A stretch of 64,000 nucleotides of DNA from Halobacteria archaeon HArc-gm2 (GCA_025517465.1 JAOPKE010000005.1:124001-188000), one strand, 5' to 3'; shown: positions 24,900 to 34,146, numbered from the stretch's first letter. Made by a program: numbers and translations. The notes: generated by a model from the sequence alone, not told the origin.

Positions 24900-26003
24900 A
24901 TGAGCGAAAAAACGCAGGACCCCATCACTCGCAAAATCGATTATTCGGGTCAGGACTGGACACTAGCTCGCGCTCACAAGATGTGGGTCGATGACTCCAT
25001 CAGCGAACAGGACGATAATGACGGGAATGCTCACGCGATGCGGTATAATATCCCGAACCGATTCCGTGCGTGGTTAGCAGGAGATGGTCTCGTTGCAGAG
25101 GGTCGTGACGTAGACTATGAGTACCCAACAGAAGCAGACTACCACCTCCCAATAGAGGATGCAGAAGAACTCACGGTCAATCATCACAAGGGTTGGTACC
25201 GGGCTCTACACGAGCACGGGTGGGCTTCAACGACAATCAACTCGTACCACACTCTCCTTTCAATGTGGGCAAAGTGGATGACGGAGAAAACTATCCTTGA
25301 GGAGGACTTTCACGAGAATCTCCGAAAATACGGTGACCCAGACGACCTCCCCGGTATCGATTCTACGAAGGGTTTCAAGGAGGAACAGTTCAAGGACGAG
25401 ATTCAATACGCATCTCTTGAAGAAGTTGATGAGATGTGTAAGTACGTTACCTCTCCGAAAATTCAGACGGAATTAGCCATTCGTCTGATGTTCCAGACAG
25501 GGGTTAGGGAGGTGGAGCTACGGAACATCGAACTAACTGACATCGACCGGAAGAAACGCAAAATCAAAATCATCACTGCGAAGAACGGGAAGCTTCGGGA
25601 CGTTTGGTATCACCCTTCATTAGACATGCTCATGGACCGATATTTAGATGTCGAACGAGACGAACTGAACTACTCTGACTCTCCGTATCTCTTCCCCACG
25701 AAATACTCTCCACAGATGGCTCGCAATACACCGAACCAGAACGTTACCGAATGTGCAGAGAAGGCAGGCATTCAAGACTACACTGAGCCTGATGCATCGG
25801 GAAAGCGTCGGCGTCGAATCACTGCACACGCACTACGCCACGGATTCGGTGTCCAGTGTGCGAAAAACGGGATGCATATCAAGTCGATACAAGAACTGCT
25901 TGGCCACCAGCAAATAGAGCAGACTAAAAAGTACATTCAGTTCGCTACTAAAGACGTTAAGAACCAATACGACCACTACGGCCCGATGGAATCGAAGTTG
26001 TAG
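24900..26003 (+). CDS. int: Tyrosine recombinase (integrase)
   Basis: A 367-residue tyrosine recombinase. A SAM-like core-binding domain (~85-145) precedes the catalytic domain. All catalytic residues are visible: Arg203 (TGVREVEL), Lys228 (TAKNGK), His310/Arg313 (HALRHGFG), His336 (LLGHQQ) and Tyr345 (TKKYIQF). It is next to the left attachment repeat, so it very probably integrates this element into tfs. It begins with ATG at 24900, four bases after the preceding stop. Confidence 0.93.
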   Translation: MSEKTQDPITRKIDYSGQDWTLARAHKMWVDDSISEQDDNDGNAHAMRYNIPNRFRAWLAGDGLVAEGRDVDYEYPTEADYHLPIEDAEELTVNHHKGWYRALHEHGWASTTINSYHTLLSMWAKWMTEKTILEEDFHENLRKYGDPDDLPGIDSTKGFKEEQFKDEIQYASLEEVDEMCKYVTSPKIQTELAIRLMFQTGVREVELRNIELTDIDRKKRKIKIITAKNGKLRDVWYHPSLDMLMDRYLDVERDELNYSDSPYLFPTKYSPQMARNTPNQNVTECAEKAGIQDYTEPDASGKRRRRITAHALRHGFGVQCAKNGMHIKSIQELLGHQQIEQTKKYIQFATKDVKNQYDHYGPMESKL

Positions 26004-26044
26004 ATATCCTCGTTTGTATAGACGACCTCACACTCGTTCGTCTG

Positions 26045-26114
26045 TAGCCACGTATCCACTGGTGTACGTTCGAACGTACGTAGCCACGTACCTATGGATG
26101 TACATAGCCACGTA
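26045..26114. repeat. GTAC-rich repeat cluster downstream of the integrase
   Basis: Three copies of TAGCCACGTA (26045-26054, 26081-26090, 26105-26114) surround a perfect 16-base palindrome GTACGTTCGAACGTAC at 26064-26079 and further CGTAC steps. It lies between the integrase and the 75-residue zinc-ribbon gene, upstream of a TATA-like GTTATAC. It is probably a multi-site protein-binding region, for example for an excisionase or repressor. Confidence 0.7.
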
Positions 26115-26190
26115 CATCGCTATGTCTGCGCGTACATTACAGAATATTGATAAGAGTTATACCCCTGCCCAGTATGGGGTTTGCCGAAGC

Positions 26191-26418
26191 ATGACTGACA
26201 AATTGCGAGTCCTAGTCGAAGTCGAATGCCCGAATTGTGGGGATACTGTCCGCTGGGTCGTCCACGTGGGAGATGATGGTTGGGCGTCGCTATCTTCAAC
26301 GGGATGCCCCGGTTGCGACTGCATGGGAATTCATCAGGGCGACATCTACACTGACTCAGACCGTATCGATGCTGCTATCGATAAGGATACTGCCCCTGTT
26401 GTTATCGGGCAAGAATAG
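26191..26418 (+). CDS. Zinc-ribbon microprotein
   Basis: A 75-residue protein (begins MTDKLRVLVEVECPNCGD). Two cysteine clusters (CPNC and CPGCDC) could bind zinc or another metal. The ATG was chosen because a TATA-like GTTATACC lies ~35 bases upstream. The upstream CCCCTGCCCAGTATGGGG inverted repeat at 26162-26179 may be an operator. No family is recognised. Confidence 0.6.
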   Translation: MTDKLRVLVEVECPNCGDTVRWVVHVGDDGWASLSSTGCPGCDCMGIHQGDIYTDSDRIDAAIDKDTAPVVIGQE

Positions 26419-26591
26419 CATCCCACGGTACGAATAAAGACGAACTCCCACCGACCGTGGGTAATCAACCCTGTACACAGACTTTGCCTCGTATCGGCGT
26501 CCTGTGGCGTCTGGAGTATTGAGTTACTGATGTACTAACTTAACCATCAACTATCCGACATAGATTTAGGGTTTTATATAGTATATGAGGT

Positions 26592-26846
26592 ATGGCAAGT
26601 ACCCCATTCGTCTGGATTAGCCTCCATATCGACGACATCCGCGAAATTCCATTGGACGAACCGTGGACGAAGCAAGACATCGACTTCTTTGATGAGAACA
26701 AGCAGTTGTTCTGCCAAATAACCAATAGACGGTCTAACAAGCGGATTGCCGAACCCGTCGGCGAAGATTCTGATACCCGTGCGACGAAGTGGCAGATTCG
26801 ACAAGAGGTACGAGATTACATCCAACGAGAGTACGACATCCAGTAG
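26592..26846 (+). CDS. Hypothetical protein preceding the virion module
   Basis: An 84-residue charged protein (begins MASTPFVWISLHIDD) without cysteines or hydrophobic segments. A strong TATA region (GTTTTATATAGTATATG) lies just upstream. A T-rich run at 26863-26880 follows the stop and may terminate the transcript before the virion genes. The function is unknown. Confidence 0.55.
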   Translation: MASTPFVWISLHIDDIREIPLDEPWTKQDIDFFDENKQLFCQITNRRSNKRIAEPVGEDSDTRATKWQIRQEVRDYIQREYDIQ

Positions 26847-26897
26847 CACAATCTCGTAGACGGTTTTTTGTAGTCTTTTTGACATATATACATATGC

Positions 26898-27365
26898 ATG
26901 GCAAACGACAATTACATCGTACTGGTAGAAGACCACCTTGACGAGCTGTTGCTCGCACTCTATGTGTTCGCATTCGGCTCGCTCATGGCTGTCTTCGGCA
27001 ACTTCGACTTCCTGCCGGTCCTGACGGATGGCCCGGTCTTCAGTCTGGATGGACAGTTCACAGCTATTGGCGACCCTGCTGCTGATGGGACGGTCATCAC
27101 GTGGGCAGGTGCTCTCGCTATCCTCGCTGGTGTGACAACCTATGTTACCAACCTCGGCGTAGAGGCTCTGACAGAGAAGCCTGCAGACTTTGAGGTGGTC
27201 GATGCCGCCCTCGCAGTGGGTGTCTTCGGTCTCCCTGCAGTCATCGCGGCAGACCTCTTCTCCGTTCACACGGATTACATCGCAGGCGAGCCTGTCGCCT
27301 CCATTGGTGTATTCGTTGTTGGTGTCATCGGTGCCATCATCCTGAAGGACACCGACCAGAACTGA
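26898..27365 (+). CDS. VP3-like virion membrane protein
   Basis: A 155-residue protein with four hydrophobic segments (around residues 11-33, 73-93, 106-125 and 135-153) and short polar loops. It is the first gene of the virion module. In pleolipoviruses a small four-span protein (VP3 type) lines the inner face of the membrane vesicle and precedes the spike gene. The match here is by size, topology and position, as no motif was identified. Confidence 0.7.
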   Translation: MANDNYIVLVEDHLDELLLALYVFAFGSLMAVFGNFDFLPVLTDGPVFSLDGQFTAIGDPAADGTVITWAGALAILAGVTTYVTNLGVEALTEKPADFEVVDAALAVGVFGLPAVIAADLFSVHTDYIAGEPVASIGVFVVGVIGAIILKDTDQN

Positions 27366-27390
27366 GCATTTAGCTCAAATTTCTTTCACC

Positions 27391-27579
27391 ATGTTTGGAA
27401 TTGATATAGACATCGACGTTGAGAGCGCCCTGATGGGGATGGGCTTCGGGCTTGCAGGCTCGGATATCCTCATGAACTCAGTGTTCGCTGGGTCTTCGAT
27501 TCTCATCGCTGGCATCGGTGTTGCCGCTGCTGGCTGGGGAATCAAATTCATGCGAAATAGCGAACCGGGCAAGAACTAA
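27391..27579 (+). CDS. Small two-span membrane protein in the virion module
   Basis: A 62-residue protein (begins MFGIDIDIDVESALMG). The central region is Gly/Ala-rich and hydrophobic (residues ~12-54), forming one or two membrane helices. It sits between the VP3-like and spike genes, where pleolipoviruses carry small membrane ORFs. Probably a virion or assembly protein, by position only. Confidence 0.6.
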   Translation: MFGIDIDIDVESALMGMGFGLAGSDILMNSVFAGSSILIAGIGVAAAGWGIKFMRNSEPGKN

Positions 27580-27581
27580 CC

Positions 27582-27743
27582 ATGAAGCAGATAGGAATTG
27601 CACTAATCGCGTTCGTCCTGTTCGACCACGCCCTTGAGGGATTGATTGAGACGTTTCTCGGTCAAGACCCGTCAGTGGCGTCTTTGGTCATCATCGCGAT
27701 TGGCGCGGTCCTAGTACTCCGTTCAAATCAGACCAATGAGTAA
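27582..27743 (+). CDS. 53-residue membrane microprotein
   Basis: Starts three bases after the preceding stop codon and overlaps the spike start as ATGAGTAA. It has two hydrophobic stretches (MKQIGIALIAFVLF and SVASLVIIAIGAVLVL). The tight coupling on both sides supports real translation. It is likely a small envelope-associated protein of the virion module. Confidence 0.6.
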   Translation: MKQIGIALIAFVLFDHALEGLIETFLGQDPSVASLVIIAIGAVLVLRSNQTNE

Positions 27744-29976
27744 CACCAATACCAAGCGGCAGGTCATCACGGTCCTCGCAGTCATCGCTATGGTTCTCAT
27801 CGCTGGCGTCCCCATCATCGGGGTCGTTGCGGGAGAACTGGGCGACGAAGGCTGTGGAGACGAATTTCAGGCAGCCGCAGAACGAAACATCAATCCTGAC
27901 GATGGGTTTGTCGGCAAAGTCGTAGGAAGCTATGGGGCTTCCATCGATTCTGTCGTCCAGAACGTCATCGACCCATGTTGGGCAGAACAGTCCGGGGAAG
28001 ACCCGAACAAATCAATCAACGACACGTACCAGTCCGCGCTGGAACGGTACGACGTAGTTGAGCAGAAGTCTCGCATCACTGATTCTATCGCGGTAGATGC
28101 GGAGACCTCCAAGCAGCCCGTCCGAGAGTCTGCAACCTCGTCGATGGGTACGTACTACTACAACGATACGGCCAACGCAACCGAGGAAGGATTCCTCCAA
28201 GCGGGTACGGACTCCATCGATAATGACTACCGCTTCCGAGAGGCAGGGGCAGTCCTCAACTACAACAACGACCTCCGATACGTTCAGAACGGAGTCTACG
28301 AGGAACTTGCCGCTGAGAATGCGACGGAACATCTCCACGTCTACGTCAATGGCACGGAGGTGACTACGCCGTCGAACTCGGCAGACATCACCTTCAGCGT
28401 CCCCGACAATGAGAGTGACACTCGCAACGGCTCTGATGGCGTTGCGTACACTCTCGCGAATAGTGACACTCTGAGAGCGGGTACCATCACAGTCAACGGG
28501 ACTGCGTACACGTTCGAAGACAATCTGGCCGTCACGATGACCGACCCTGCAGGCGAACTTCAGGAAGTCCCGATTGTCGGACGTGACCTTGGTACGGAAT
28601 ATGGTTCAACTGCTTACACTCCTGAGGTTAGTCCATCAGAGGCAGACATTGTAGCAGCTACTGATGGGTCAGGAGATTACGAATCAATTCACACCGCAAT
28701 GGGTGCGGCTACTGATGGTCAAACCATCTATGTGGAATCTGGTGATTATTCTGCTCCGGGTACATTCACTGAAACTTCTGCTAACATCACAGTGATTGCC
28801 GAACCGGGTGCAGTCTACAACAGTGAGCAGTATTCAGCAATCCGACCCAGTGCGAACCTGACAATCAAAGGTCTGACCATTGACGGACCTACTCACGTGT
28901 TTGACATCCAATCTGCGAGTTCTGTCGTGGAATTGGATTACGTGACTGTCCAGAACGTTTCTACTGGTCTTGTGGACACAGGAAACAGCGTCTCTGGATA
29001 TACTGGTACACTGAACAACACCCTCCTCCTTAGTGGGACAAACAAGCTCGGTGAATTTGGGTCATCGGCTGTTGAAGGTGAGGAATTCCACACCCGGCAG
29101 TTCGACTCCTATACCCAGAATTACATCGACCAGCAACTCACTGACCGGGCGGAGATTCTGAACGCCTTCGGGACGACTTCGGAAGGTTTTGTCTCCGACC
29201 TGTGGGCACGTCACCAAGCTGGTGATGTCGGTCCTGACTACTACGGTGGCTGGGAGAAGCTGGCGCAGGACGGACTCTCTGAGGACGACCTCGGTACCCG
29301 GGTTTGGTTGGATATCCAGTACGACCGGATGGGTTACTCGTCGCTGAACGAGACTCGTGCGACCACGGACGTTGTGGTTGAATCAGGTTCGACAGTCTAC
29401 GGTAACGCTCAGGAAGGTAACGCAGTGACCCTCTCGTCCGATAAGACCTACAGCGGTCACATCTGGACGAAGCACCCGCCTGCATCAGGTGAGTGGTCCA
29501 CGAACACCACCTATAGCACCGACAACCTCGGTGGCCCGCTCTTCGTGACCTACTACGGTCAGGAAACGAAGATTGAGGATGGTAACCTGACGACTGAAGT
29601 CGTCTCCAAGACGGTCGCCGTCACGGGGACCTTCAGCTTCGATTCCATCACTACGCAGGGTGGTGAGTCCATCACGACTGCTTCGCACGACACGGACAAC
29701 TACCGTGCGTCCACTGACCCATACAACGCATCATCCGTAGTCGATGATATGGCGTCACAGGACGACCGGATGGAAAACTACCGTGACGCAGCCGCCGAGA
29801 ACGACGATGGCAGCGGTGGTGGTGGTGCTGGAGATGGCTGTGGTATCAGCTTCTTCGGCGTCTGTTCGGGCATCTCGTCGATGCAGATTAGCCTCCTCGG
29901 AGGATTCATCGTCCTCATCGTTGCAGGTTACGTGTTCCGACCGCTGCTCGGGACGCTCCAGAACCTGACAGAATAG
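27736..29976 (+). CDS. VP4-like spike protein with a beta-helix insert
   Basis: A 746-residue surface protein. An N-terminal hydrophobic signal segment (residues ~8-32) is followed by an extracellular part with many Asn-x-Ser/Thr sequons and a C-terminal anchor (residues ~713-740) after a Gly-rich linker and GCGISFFGVC. This is the organisation of pleolipovirus spikes, which mediate receptor binding and membrane fusion. Residues ~302-435 (VAATDGSGDYESIHTAMGAA...) look like a pectin-lyase-type right-handed beta-helix. This stretch (about 28639-29041) uses AT-richer codons than the flanks, suggesting acquisition. The protein is longer than the ~500-residue spikes described. Confidence 0.8.
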   Translation: MSNTNTKRQVITVLAVIAMVLIAGVPIIGVVAGELGDEGCGDEFQAAAERNINPDDGFVGKVVGSYGASIDSVVQNVIDPCWAEQSGEDPNKSINDTYQSALERYDVVEQKSRITDSIAVDAETSKQPVRESATSSMGTYYYNDTANATEEGFLQAGTDSIDNDYRFREAGAVLNYNNDLRYVQNGVYEELAAENATEHLHVYVNGTEVTTPSNSADITFSVPDNESDTRNGSDGVAYTLANSDTLRAGTITVNGTAYTFEDNLAVTMTDPAGELQEVPIVGRDLGTEYGSTAYTPEVSPSEADIVAATDGSGDYESIHTAMGAATDGQTIYVESGDYSAPGTFTETSANITVIAEPGAVYNSEQYSAIRPSANLTIKGLTIDGPTHVFDIQSASSVVELDYVTVQNVSTGLVDTGNSVSGYTGTLNNTLLLSGTNKLGEFGSSAVEGEEFHTRQFDSYTQNYIDQQLTDRAEILNAFGTTSEGFVSDLWARHQAGDVGPDYYGGWEKLAQDGLSEDDLGTRVWLDIQYDRMGYSSLNETRATTDVVVESGSTVYGNAQEGNAVTLSSDKTYSGHIWTKHPPASGEWSTNTTYSTDNLGGPLFVTYYGQETKIEDGNLTTEVVSKTVAVTGTFSFDSITTQGGESITTASHDTDNYRASTDPYNASSVVDDMASQDDRMENYRDAAAENDDGSGGGGAGDGCGISFFGVCSGISSMQISLLGGFIVLIVAGYVFRPLLGTLQNLTE

Positions 29977-30000
29977 CGCGGTAACTACCTTTCGCGGTTT

Positions 30001-30498
30001 TTATTGAGCGGCGATGTTGGACATCCACTTACCTTGTTCAACGAGACCGTTCCATCGGTCGAACTCTTCGATGGGAGCATGATGGATGTAGCCAATCATC
30101 AAGAGACCTTTTTCGTAGAGTTTCTTTAGGAGGTACACAGCACCTCTGAGTGAGATTGATGCAGCGATTGCTTCCACTGGGAGGAATTGATTTGCGAATT
30201 CAGCTATAGCTGATTTGAATTCGGTGAGCAGACCAGTCATCCCGATAGTTGCGGCTGCTTCTTCCAATTCCTCTTTGAGGTTGTTTATCTGCCCTATTCT
30301 TCGAACAACTCCGACCAGCGGGTCGGCTAGCTCAAGTGCGACCTGACGCCCATCGCGATGGATACCGACCCAATCGCTGACTGAATCTGTCGTGTACGTA
30401 ATCCGCAAATTGTAGAACGGGAGTTTATCGTACGGATGGCTGTCTACAGCCCGCAGAGATGACGGAACAGGTCCAGAAGTGGAACCTTCGTCCTGCAT
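30001..30498 (-). CDS. Hypothetical protein antisense within the virion module
   Basis: A 165-residue protein (begins MQDEGSTSGPVPSSLRAVD). A helical central part (residues ~75-125) includes an amphipathic or weakly hydrophobic stretch. It lies between the spike and the next structural gene on the opposite strand. A TATA-like GCTTAAATATC is ~22 bases upstream of the ATG. It may be an inserted cargo or a control gene that splits the virion genes into two transcripts. The function is unknown. Confidence 0.6.
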   Translation of the reverse strand: MQDEGSTSGPVPSSLRAVDSHPYDKLPFYNLRITYTTDSVSDWVGIHRDGRQVALELADPLVGVVRRIGQINNLKEELEEAAATIGMTGLLTEFKSAIAEFANQFLPVEAIAASISLRGAVYLLKKLYEKGLLMIGYIHHAPIEEFDRWNGLVEQGKWMSNIAAQ

Positions 30499-30601
30499 AT
30501 GCAAGCTAATTCCTCGCGATATTTAAGCCCACCGTGGCGGGAGATATACTTTTACGAACTGAACGGCGGTTTTATGTACTTGTCATACTTTTTATACTAT
30601 A

Positions 30602-31312
30602 GTGAAGCGCACTAGCATCCTCGTGGGATTGCTTGTGCTTCTGATGGTTGCGACGGGCGGTGTTCTCGCACAAGAAGGAACATCGACCCCGACAGCAACT
30701 CCAGAGGACAATCAATCCACGAACGAGACGGAGACCTCCACTCCTACCCCGAATGGAGGTGAGAATGTACAGAATGGGTCAGTCACTATCCCTATCGGAG
30801 AGTACGTCCAGTTAACGGATTCTGACAAAGGTGACGTGAAGCAGGTGCGGAAAGACCTCGGGAGCTATGGCCACATCTACAAGTTCGAAGCGAATCCTGA
30901 GAACGACACAGCGTGGTTGTATATCAAAGCCGACCGAGATATGCGGATTACTCTTGCAGACGCACAAGGAATTGACCTCAGCGAGTCCAGCGGGTCGTAC
31001 TTCCTGAAGTCTTACCACCTGCTCAAGAGCGACGAGCCTTACAAAATCCTCGTCCAAGCAACTCGTGACGACAAGAATCAAGGGGTGACAATTACAGGAG
31101 ATGGGACTCCTGACGACCGTGGTATCTGGATTTCGACAGGGAATGCTGGCGGGAGTGGAATCCTACCCGATAGCGTTGAGAAACATCACCTGTACGTAGC
31201 CGCACTTGCGGGTGCGCTTGCGGTAACGGAGTATTTGTTCACGTGGGTTCGCCGTATCAAGAAGAAACTCCGCAGGAACGTCCTGACGGTCACAGACAAG
31301 GTGAAACCATGA
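30602..31312 (+). CDS. Signal-peptide membrane protein of the virion module
   Basis: A 236-residue protein with a GTG start. A signal peptide (MKRTSILVGLLVLLMVATGG), a Thr/Pro-rich stalk, a beta-rich ectodomain (residues ~60-195) and a C-terminal helix (YVAALAGALAVTEYLF) followed by basic KKKLRRN. It occupies the ORF6 position of pleolipoviruses. A TATA-like GGTTTTATGTA lies ~30 bases upstream. The stop overlaps the next start (ATGA). Confidence 0.65.
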   Translation: MKRTSILVGLLVLLMVATGGVLAQEGTSTPTATPEDNQSTNETETSTPTPNGGENVQNGSVTIPIGEYVQLTDSDKGDVKQVRKDLGSYGHIYKFEANPENDTAWLYIKADRDMRITLADAQGIDLSESSGSYFLKSYHLLKSDEPYKILVQATRDDKNQGVTITGDGTPDDRGIWISTGNAGGSGILPDSVEKHHLYVAALAGALAVTEYLFTWVRRIKKKLRRNVLTVTDKVKP

Positions 31313-32121
31313 AGGAACGTCTACCCAATCCCGATATCTCCAAGACCAACATCGACCTGCCAGATATCACCATCGGCAAGGTCGCGATTGGAGCTGTCAT
31401 CGTGTTGTTCGCCGCAGACCACTTTGGCGTCATCAACGTGGGGCAGAATCTCCCCGGGTGGATGAACTGGAGCCTTATCCAGACGTTCGCAGTCATCTAC
31501 ATCGCTGTACGTCTGTTCATCGCCCCACAGGTGACGAAGTGGTTGAAGAACCTGTTCCGTCCAGATATGCAGTGGATTCAATCGCTTGATGCAAAAGGAA
31601 TTGAGACAGCATGGCGACTTACGCACCCGGAGACGATTGTCCACGCTGATACTGGTCGTGTGGAAACCCGTGAAGACCCGAAAACTGGAGAGACAATCGC
31701 CACTGTTCGCGATATCCTTGGATGGGATGAAGAGAAGCCCGACGTTCTGCACGTCGAAGGTGTGAACGAATGGGATGATATCCCTTCGGATGACCAGATT
31801 ATTGCGGACAAGACGCAGTACGCCCAGTATCGCGACATTGAAGAAAAGGCACGCGAGGGGCACAAGATTCGCCAAGGTCTCCCTGCGTTCAAGACGAAGC
31901 TGGAGGGTCTTCTGACCAAGAAGTTCGCCGTGATGTACGAACAGTCCACCTCTGGTCAAGGTGGGTACATCGACACGCTCCTTGGCAAGTCTGTAGAGGA
32001 ATACAAGCAGTTGGAGGGTGAGCCTGACAACTTCGTCCGTGAGTACGCCAATCAAGAAATGGTGGATGATGAGGAGGTGAATGACCTCTCAGACGACGAT
32101 GAAGACGGTGATTCAGAATGA
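31309..32121 (+). CDS. Membrane-bound virion-module protein (ORF7-like)
   Basis: A 270-residue protein. Two hydrophobic segments at residues ~22-43 and ~54-74 are followed by a long charged cytoplasmic domain. It is translationally coupled at both ends: ATGA overlap with the preceding gene and with the ATPase. It ends in -DGDSE, whose codons carry the GGTGAT ribosome binding site of the ATPase gene. Its position corresponds to the ORF7-type membrane protein next to the ATPase in pleolipoviruses. Confidence 0.65.
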   Translation: MKERLPNPDISKTNIDLPDITIGKVAIGAVIVLFAADHFGVINVGQNLPGWMNWSLIQTFAVIYIAVRLFIAPQVTKWLKNLFRPDMQWIQSLDAKGIETAWRLTHPETIVHADTGRVETREDPKTGETIATVRDILGWDEEKPDVLHVEGVNEWDDIPSDDQIIADKTQYAQYRDIEEKAREGHKIRQGLPAFKTKLEGLLTKKFAVMYEQSTSGQGGYIDTLLGKSVEEYKQLEGEPDNFVREYANQEMVDDEEVNDLSDDDEDGDSE

Positions 32122-33326
32122 CGGACTACTACACCCCTGCACTGCTTCGACACCGACTGGACGACTATGCGAAGCAATTAGGAGGCGCTCCGACTCCCGA
32201 AGCTCTCGGTCTGGAAGACGAGTATGCTATGGAGGCAGTCATCCAGTTGATTCGCCACTACCCAGTTGAACATCCAGATATGCCTGATGACCCGCGAGAG
32301 TGTGCCCTCTTCAAGGACATCATCGGTGAGAGTGGTACAGCATCGATTCAGACTGCACTTCGGAACGGCCAGCTAACCGAACTCAATTACTGGAAAGGAA
32401 TCACGGACAACCGCATCGAAGCCACGGGATACGAGAAACTCGTTGGAGAACTCATCCCTGCAGCCCAGCAGATGCTCATCAAGGGTGCGAAAGGGAGTGG
32501 TAAATCTACGAAAGCTGCCGACCTCGTATCCAAGCTCCACTCCGAGTTCGATGGGAACCTGAAGGTGATTACGAACATCAAGGGACTGGAAGAGCATCCT
32601 GACGTGGAGTTCGCGGAGAAAATGAGTGACTACCTCCTGTTCGCACGTCGCCCGGGGGAGAAGGTTGCACTCATCGACGAGGCATCCACCGTGATGGCAG
32701 GATACGCTTCACTCGGCGGGTCTGATGTCATCGACCAGTTCGGGCGGGCTATCAACGCTCTGCGGAAAGGAGAAGGTGGCTCTACACGCTTGATTATCAT
32801 CGGGCACCGTAACGACGCAGACATCGCTCCGATGCTTCGACGACAGTCTGACGTTGTGATGTATGCCGATGGGAAGGTGAAGGAAGACCTCATCGACAAA
32901 GCCACTGTCTACGGGTCGTGGGACGAATTCAAGAAAGAACGTAGTTCCTACAAGGTATACGGTCTCCAAGACATCAATGACGACTCTCCGTGGAGCTTCG
33001 AATCCAACTACTTCGCCACGTTCGAATTCGACCTTGACGACCCAGAGAATCAGATTCGGAGAGGGAAGATTGTGGACAACTGGGAGTCCTACCAAGAGAG
33101 TCCACCAAGTGGCGAATCTGGAGAGGAGACGGCTCAAGACACCCAATGGGACACTGACAAGGTGAACGCCGTGGTCGATTACCTGAATAGTGACGAAGGT
33201 CTTCGGCCAATCGCTGAACGTCACGGTACCGATAAGACCACTCTTGGACGCTGGAAAGACGAAATGGTGGAAGCCAACGAGGTCGTCCGGGGCGAGTTGG
33301 ACGGCGGTGAAGAAGACGAAGAATAA
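32118..33326 (+). CDS. VP8-like P-loop ATPase with C-terminal HTH
   Basis: A 402-residue ATPase. Walker A is GAKGSGKST at residues 123-131, Walker B is VALIDEA near 184-189, and a later IIIGHRNDAD strand resembles sensor motifs. The C-terminus (DYLNSDEGLRPIAERHGTDKTTLGRWKDEM is split here as residues ~355-385) forms a helix-turn-helix. Pleolipoviruses encode one conserved P-loop ATPase at the end of the virion module. This is its counterpart, with the HTH suggesting DNA contact. Role in packaging or assembly is inferred. Confidence 0.82.
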   Translation: MTDYYTPALLRHRLDDYAKQLGGAPTPEALGLEDEYAMEAVIQLIRHYPVEHPDMPDDPRECALFKDIIGESGTASIQTALRNGQLTELNYWKGITDNRIEATGYEKLVGELIPAAQQMLIKGAKGSGKSTKAADLVSKLHSEFDGNLKVITNIKGLEEHPDVEFAEKMSDYLLFARRPGEKVALIDEASTVMAGYASLGGSDVIDQFGRAINALRKGEGGSTRLIIIGHRNDADIAPMLRRQSDVVMYADGKVKEDLIDKATVYGSWDEFKKERSSYKVYGLQDINDDSPWSFESNYFATFEFDLDDPENQIRRGKIVDNWESYQESPPSGESGEETAQDTQWDTDKVNAVVDYLNSDEGLRPIAERHGTDKTTLGRWKDEMVEANEVVRGELDGGEEDEE

Positions 33327-33428
33327 CTGTCCCATTTCTCCACTTACTATACTACGTATAGTACCACTCTATGAGACACCCCTAATTTACGGACTATTAT
33401 TACCCGTGTCTACATACGCTGGTCAAGG

Positions 33429-33908
33429 ATGGAATGTGAACACTGTGGGGATACAATCGCGGATGCTGACACACGTTACGAGGAAGTTGTCCCGGTCGAT
33501 GGTGGTGGACAGACGATGGATGCGTTCTGTTCCATCAGTTGTCTAAACAGAGACGTTGGCTACTCGCAAGAAGAAATTGAGGCTCTAATGGTTCAGGAGG
33601 GAATTGATGTTCAACCAGACTACGAATCAGAGTGGACTGCTGCCGTTGAACCAGAGAACGTCCAAGCGAACAGAGACGCACAAGGGGAACACTTCATTGC
33701 TCTCAGCCATGTTTCCAAGGAATACGACGTGGAGATATTCTTCGACCCGATTGAGAAGTTGTACGAGGTCTCCGTTTGGGAATACGATATGGTAGAAGGT
33801 GAGAAGATGGGCTATGATACAACTAGCACGATGCGAACGGGCGTCCATCAACGTGCGTTAAAGCACGCTCGGGACTACATGGATAGGATTGAGGATGGGA
33901 CTTACTGA
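33429..33908 (+). CDS. Cys-rich N-terminus hypothetical protein
   Basis: A 159-residue protein. The first ~45 residues hold a CEHC...CSISC zinc-finger-like pattern. The remainder is a charged alpha/beta domain ending in a helix (HQRALKHARDYMDRI). The stop overlaps the start of the next gene by 14 bases. No family is recognised. Confidence 0.6.
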   Translation: MECEHCGDTIADADTRYEEVVPVDGGGQTMDAFCSISCLNRDVGYSQEEIEALMVQEGIDVQPDYESEWTAAVEPENVQANRDAQGEHFIALSHVSKEYDVEIFFDPIEKLYEVSVWEYDMVEGEKMGYDTTSTMRTGVHQRALKHARDYMDRIEDGTY

Positions 33909-34101
33909 CCGAGTTCAGGTATTTGGTGGGATTGTCGTCATCGTCGTTGTTGTCGGTCTTTCGCTCAATCTCATCTTCGGGCTACCATTCGTGGAGATTG
34001 AAGCTCCGAATAACCTATTCCAGAGAATACTTGGATTGGCGATTCCGTCAGGCATACTCTTTGTACTCTTCGTTTTGCACAAGTACTGGGGCGGCTTCTA
34101 G
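33895..34101 (+). CDS. Two-span membrane microprotein
   Basis: A 68-residue protein (begins MGLTDRVQVFGG) overlapping the end of the preceding gene. It has two hydrophobic helices (GIVVIVVVVGLSLNLIFGL and the segment ~45-62). It is probably translated by coupling. The function is unknown. Confidence 0.55.
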   Translation: MGLTDRVQVFGGIVVIVVVVGLSLNLIFGLPFVEIEAPNNLFQRILGLAIPSGILFVLFVLHKYWGGF

Positions 34102-34146
34102 TCGTAGCAACGCCTTTGTGTATCTCTACTAAAATACATAATGTAG

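Noticed and set aside
26898-33326. Head-tail (caudovirus) prophage
   Set aside because: No terminase, portal, major capsid or tail genes are visible. The gene order fits a membrane-vesicle virus instead.
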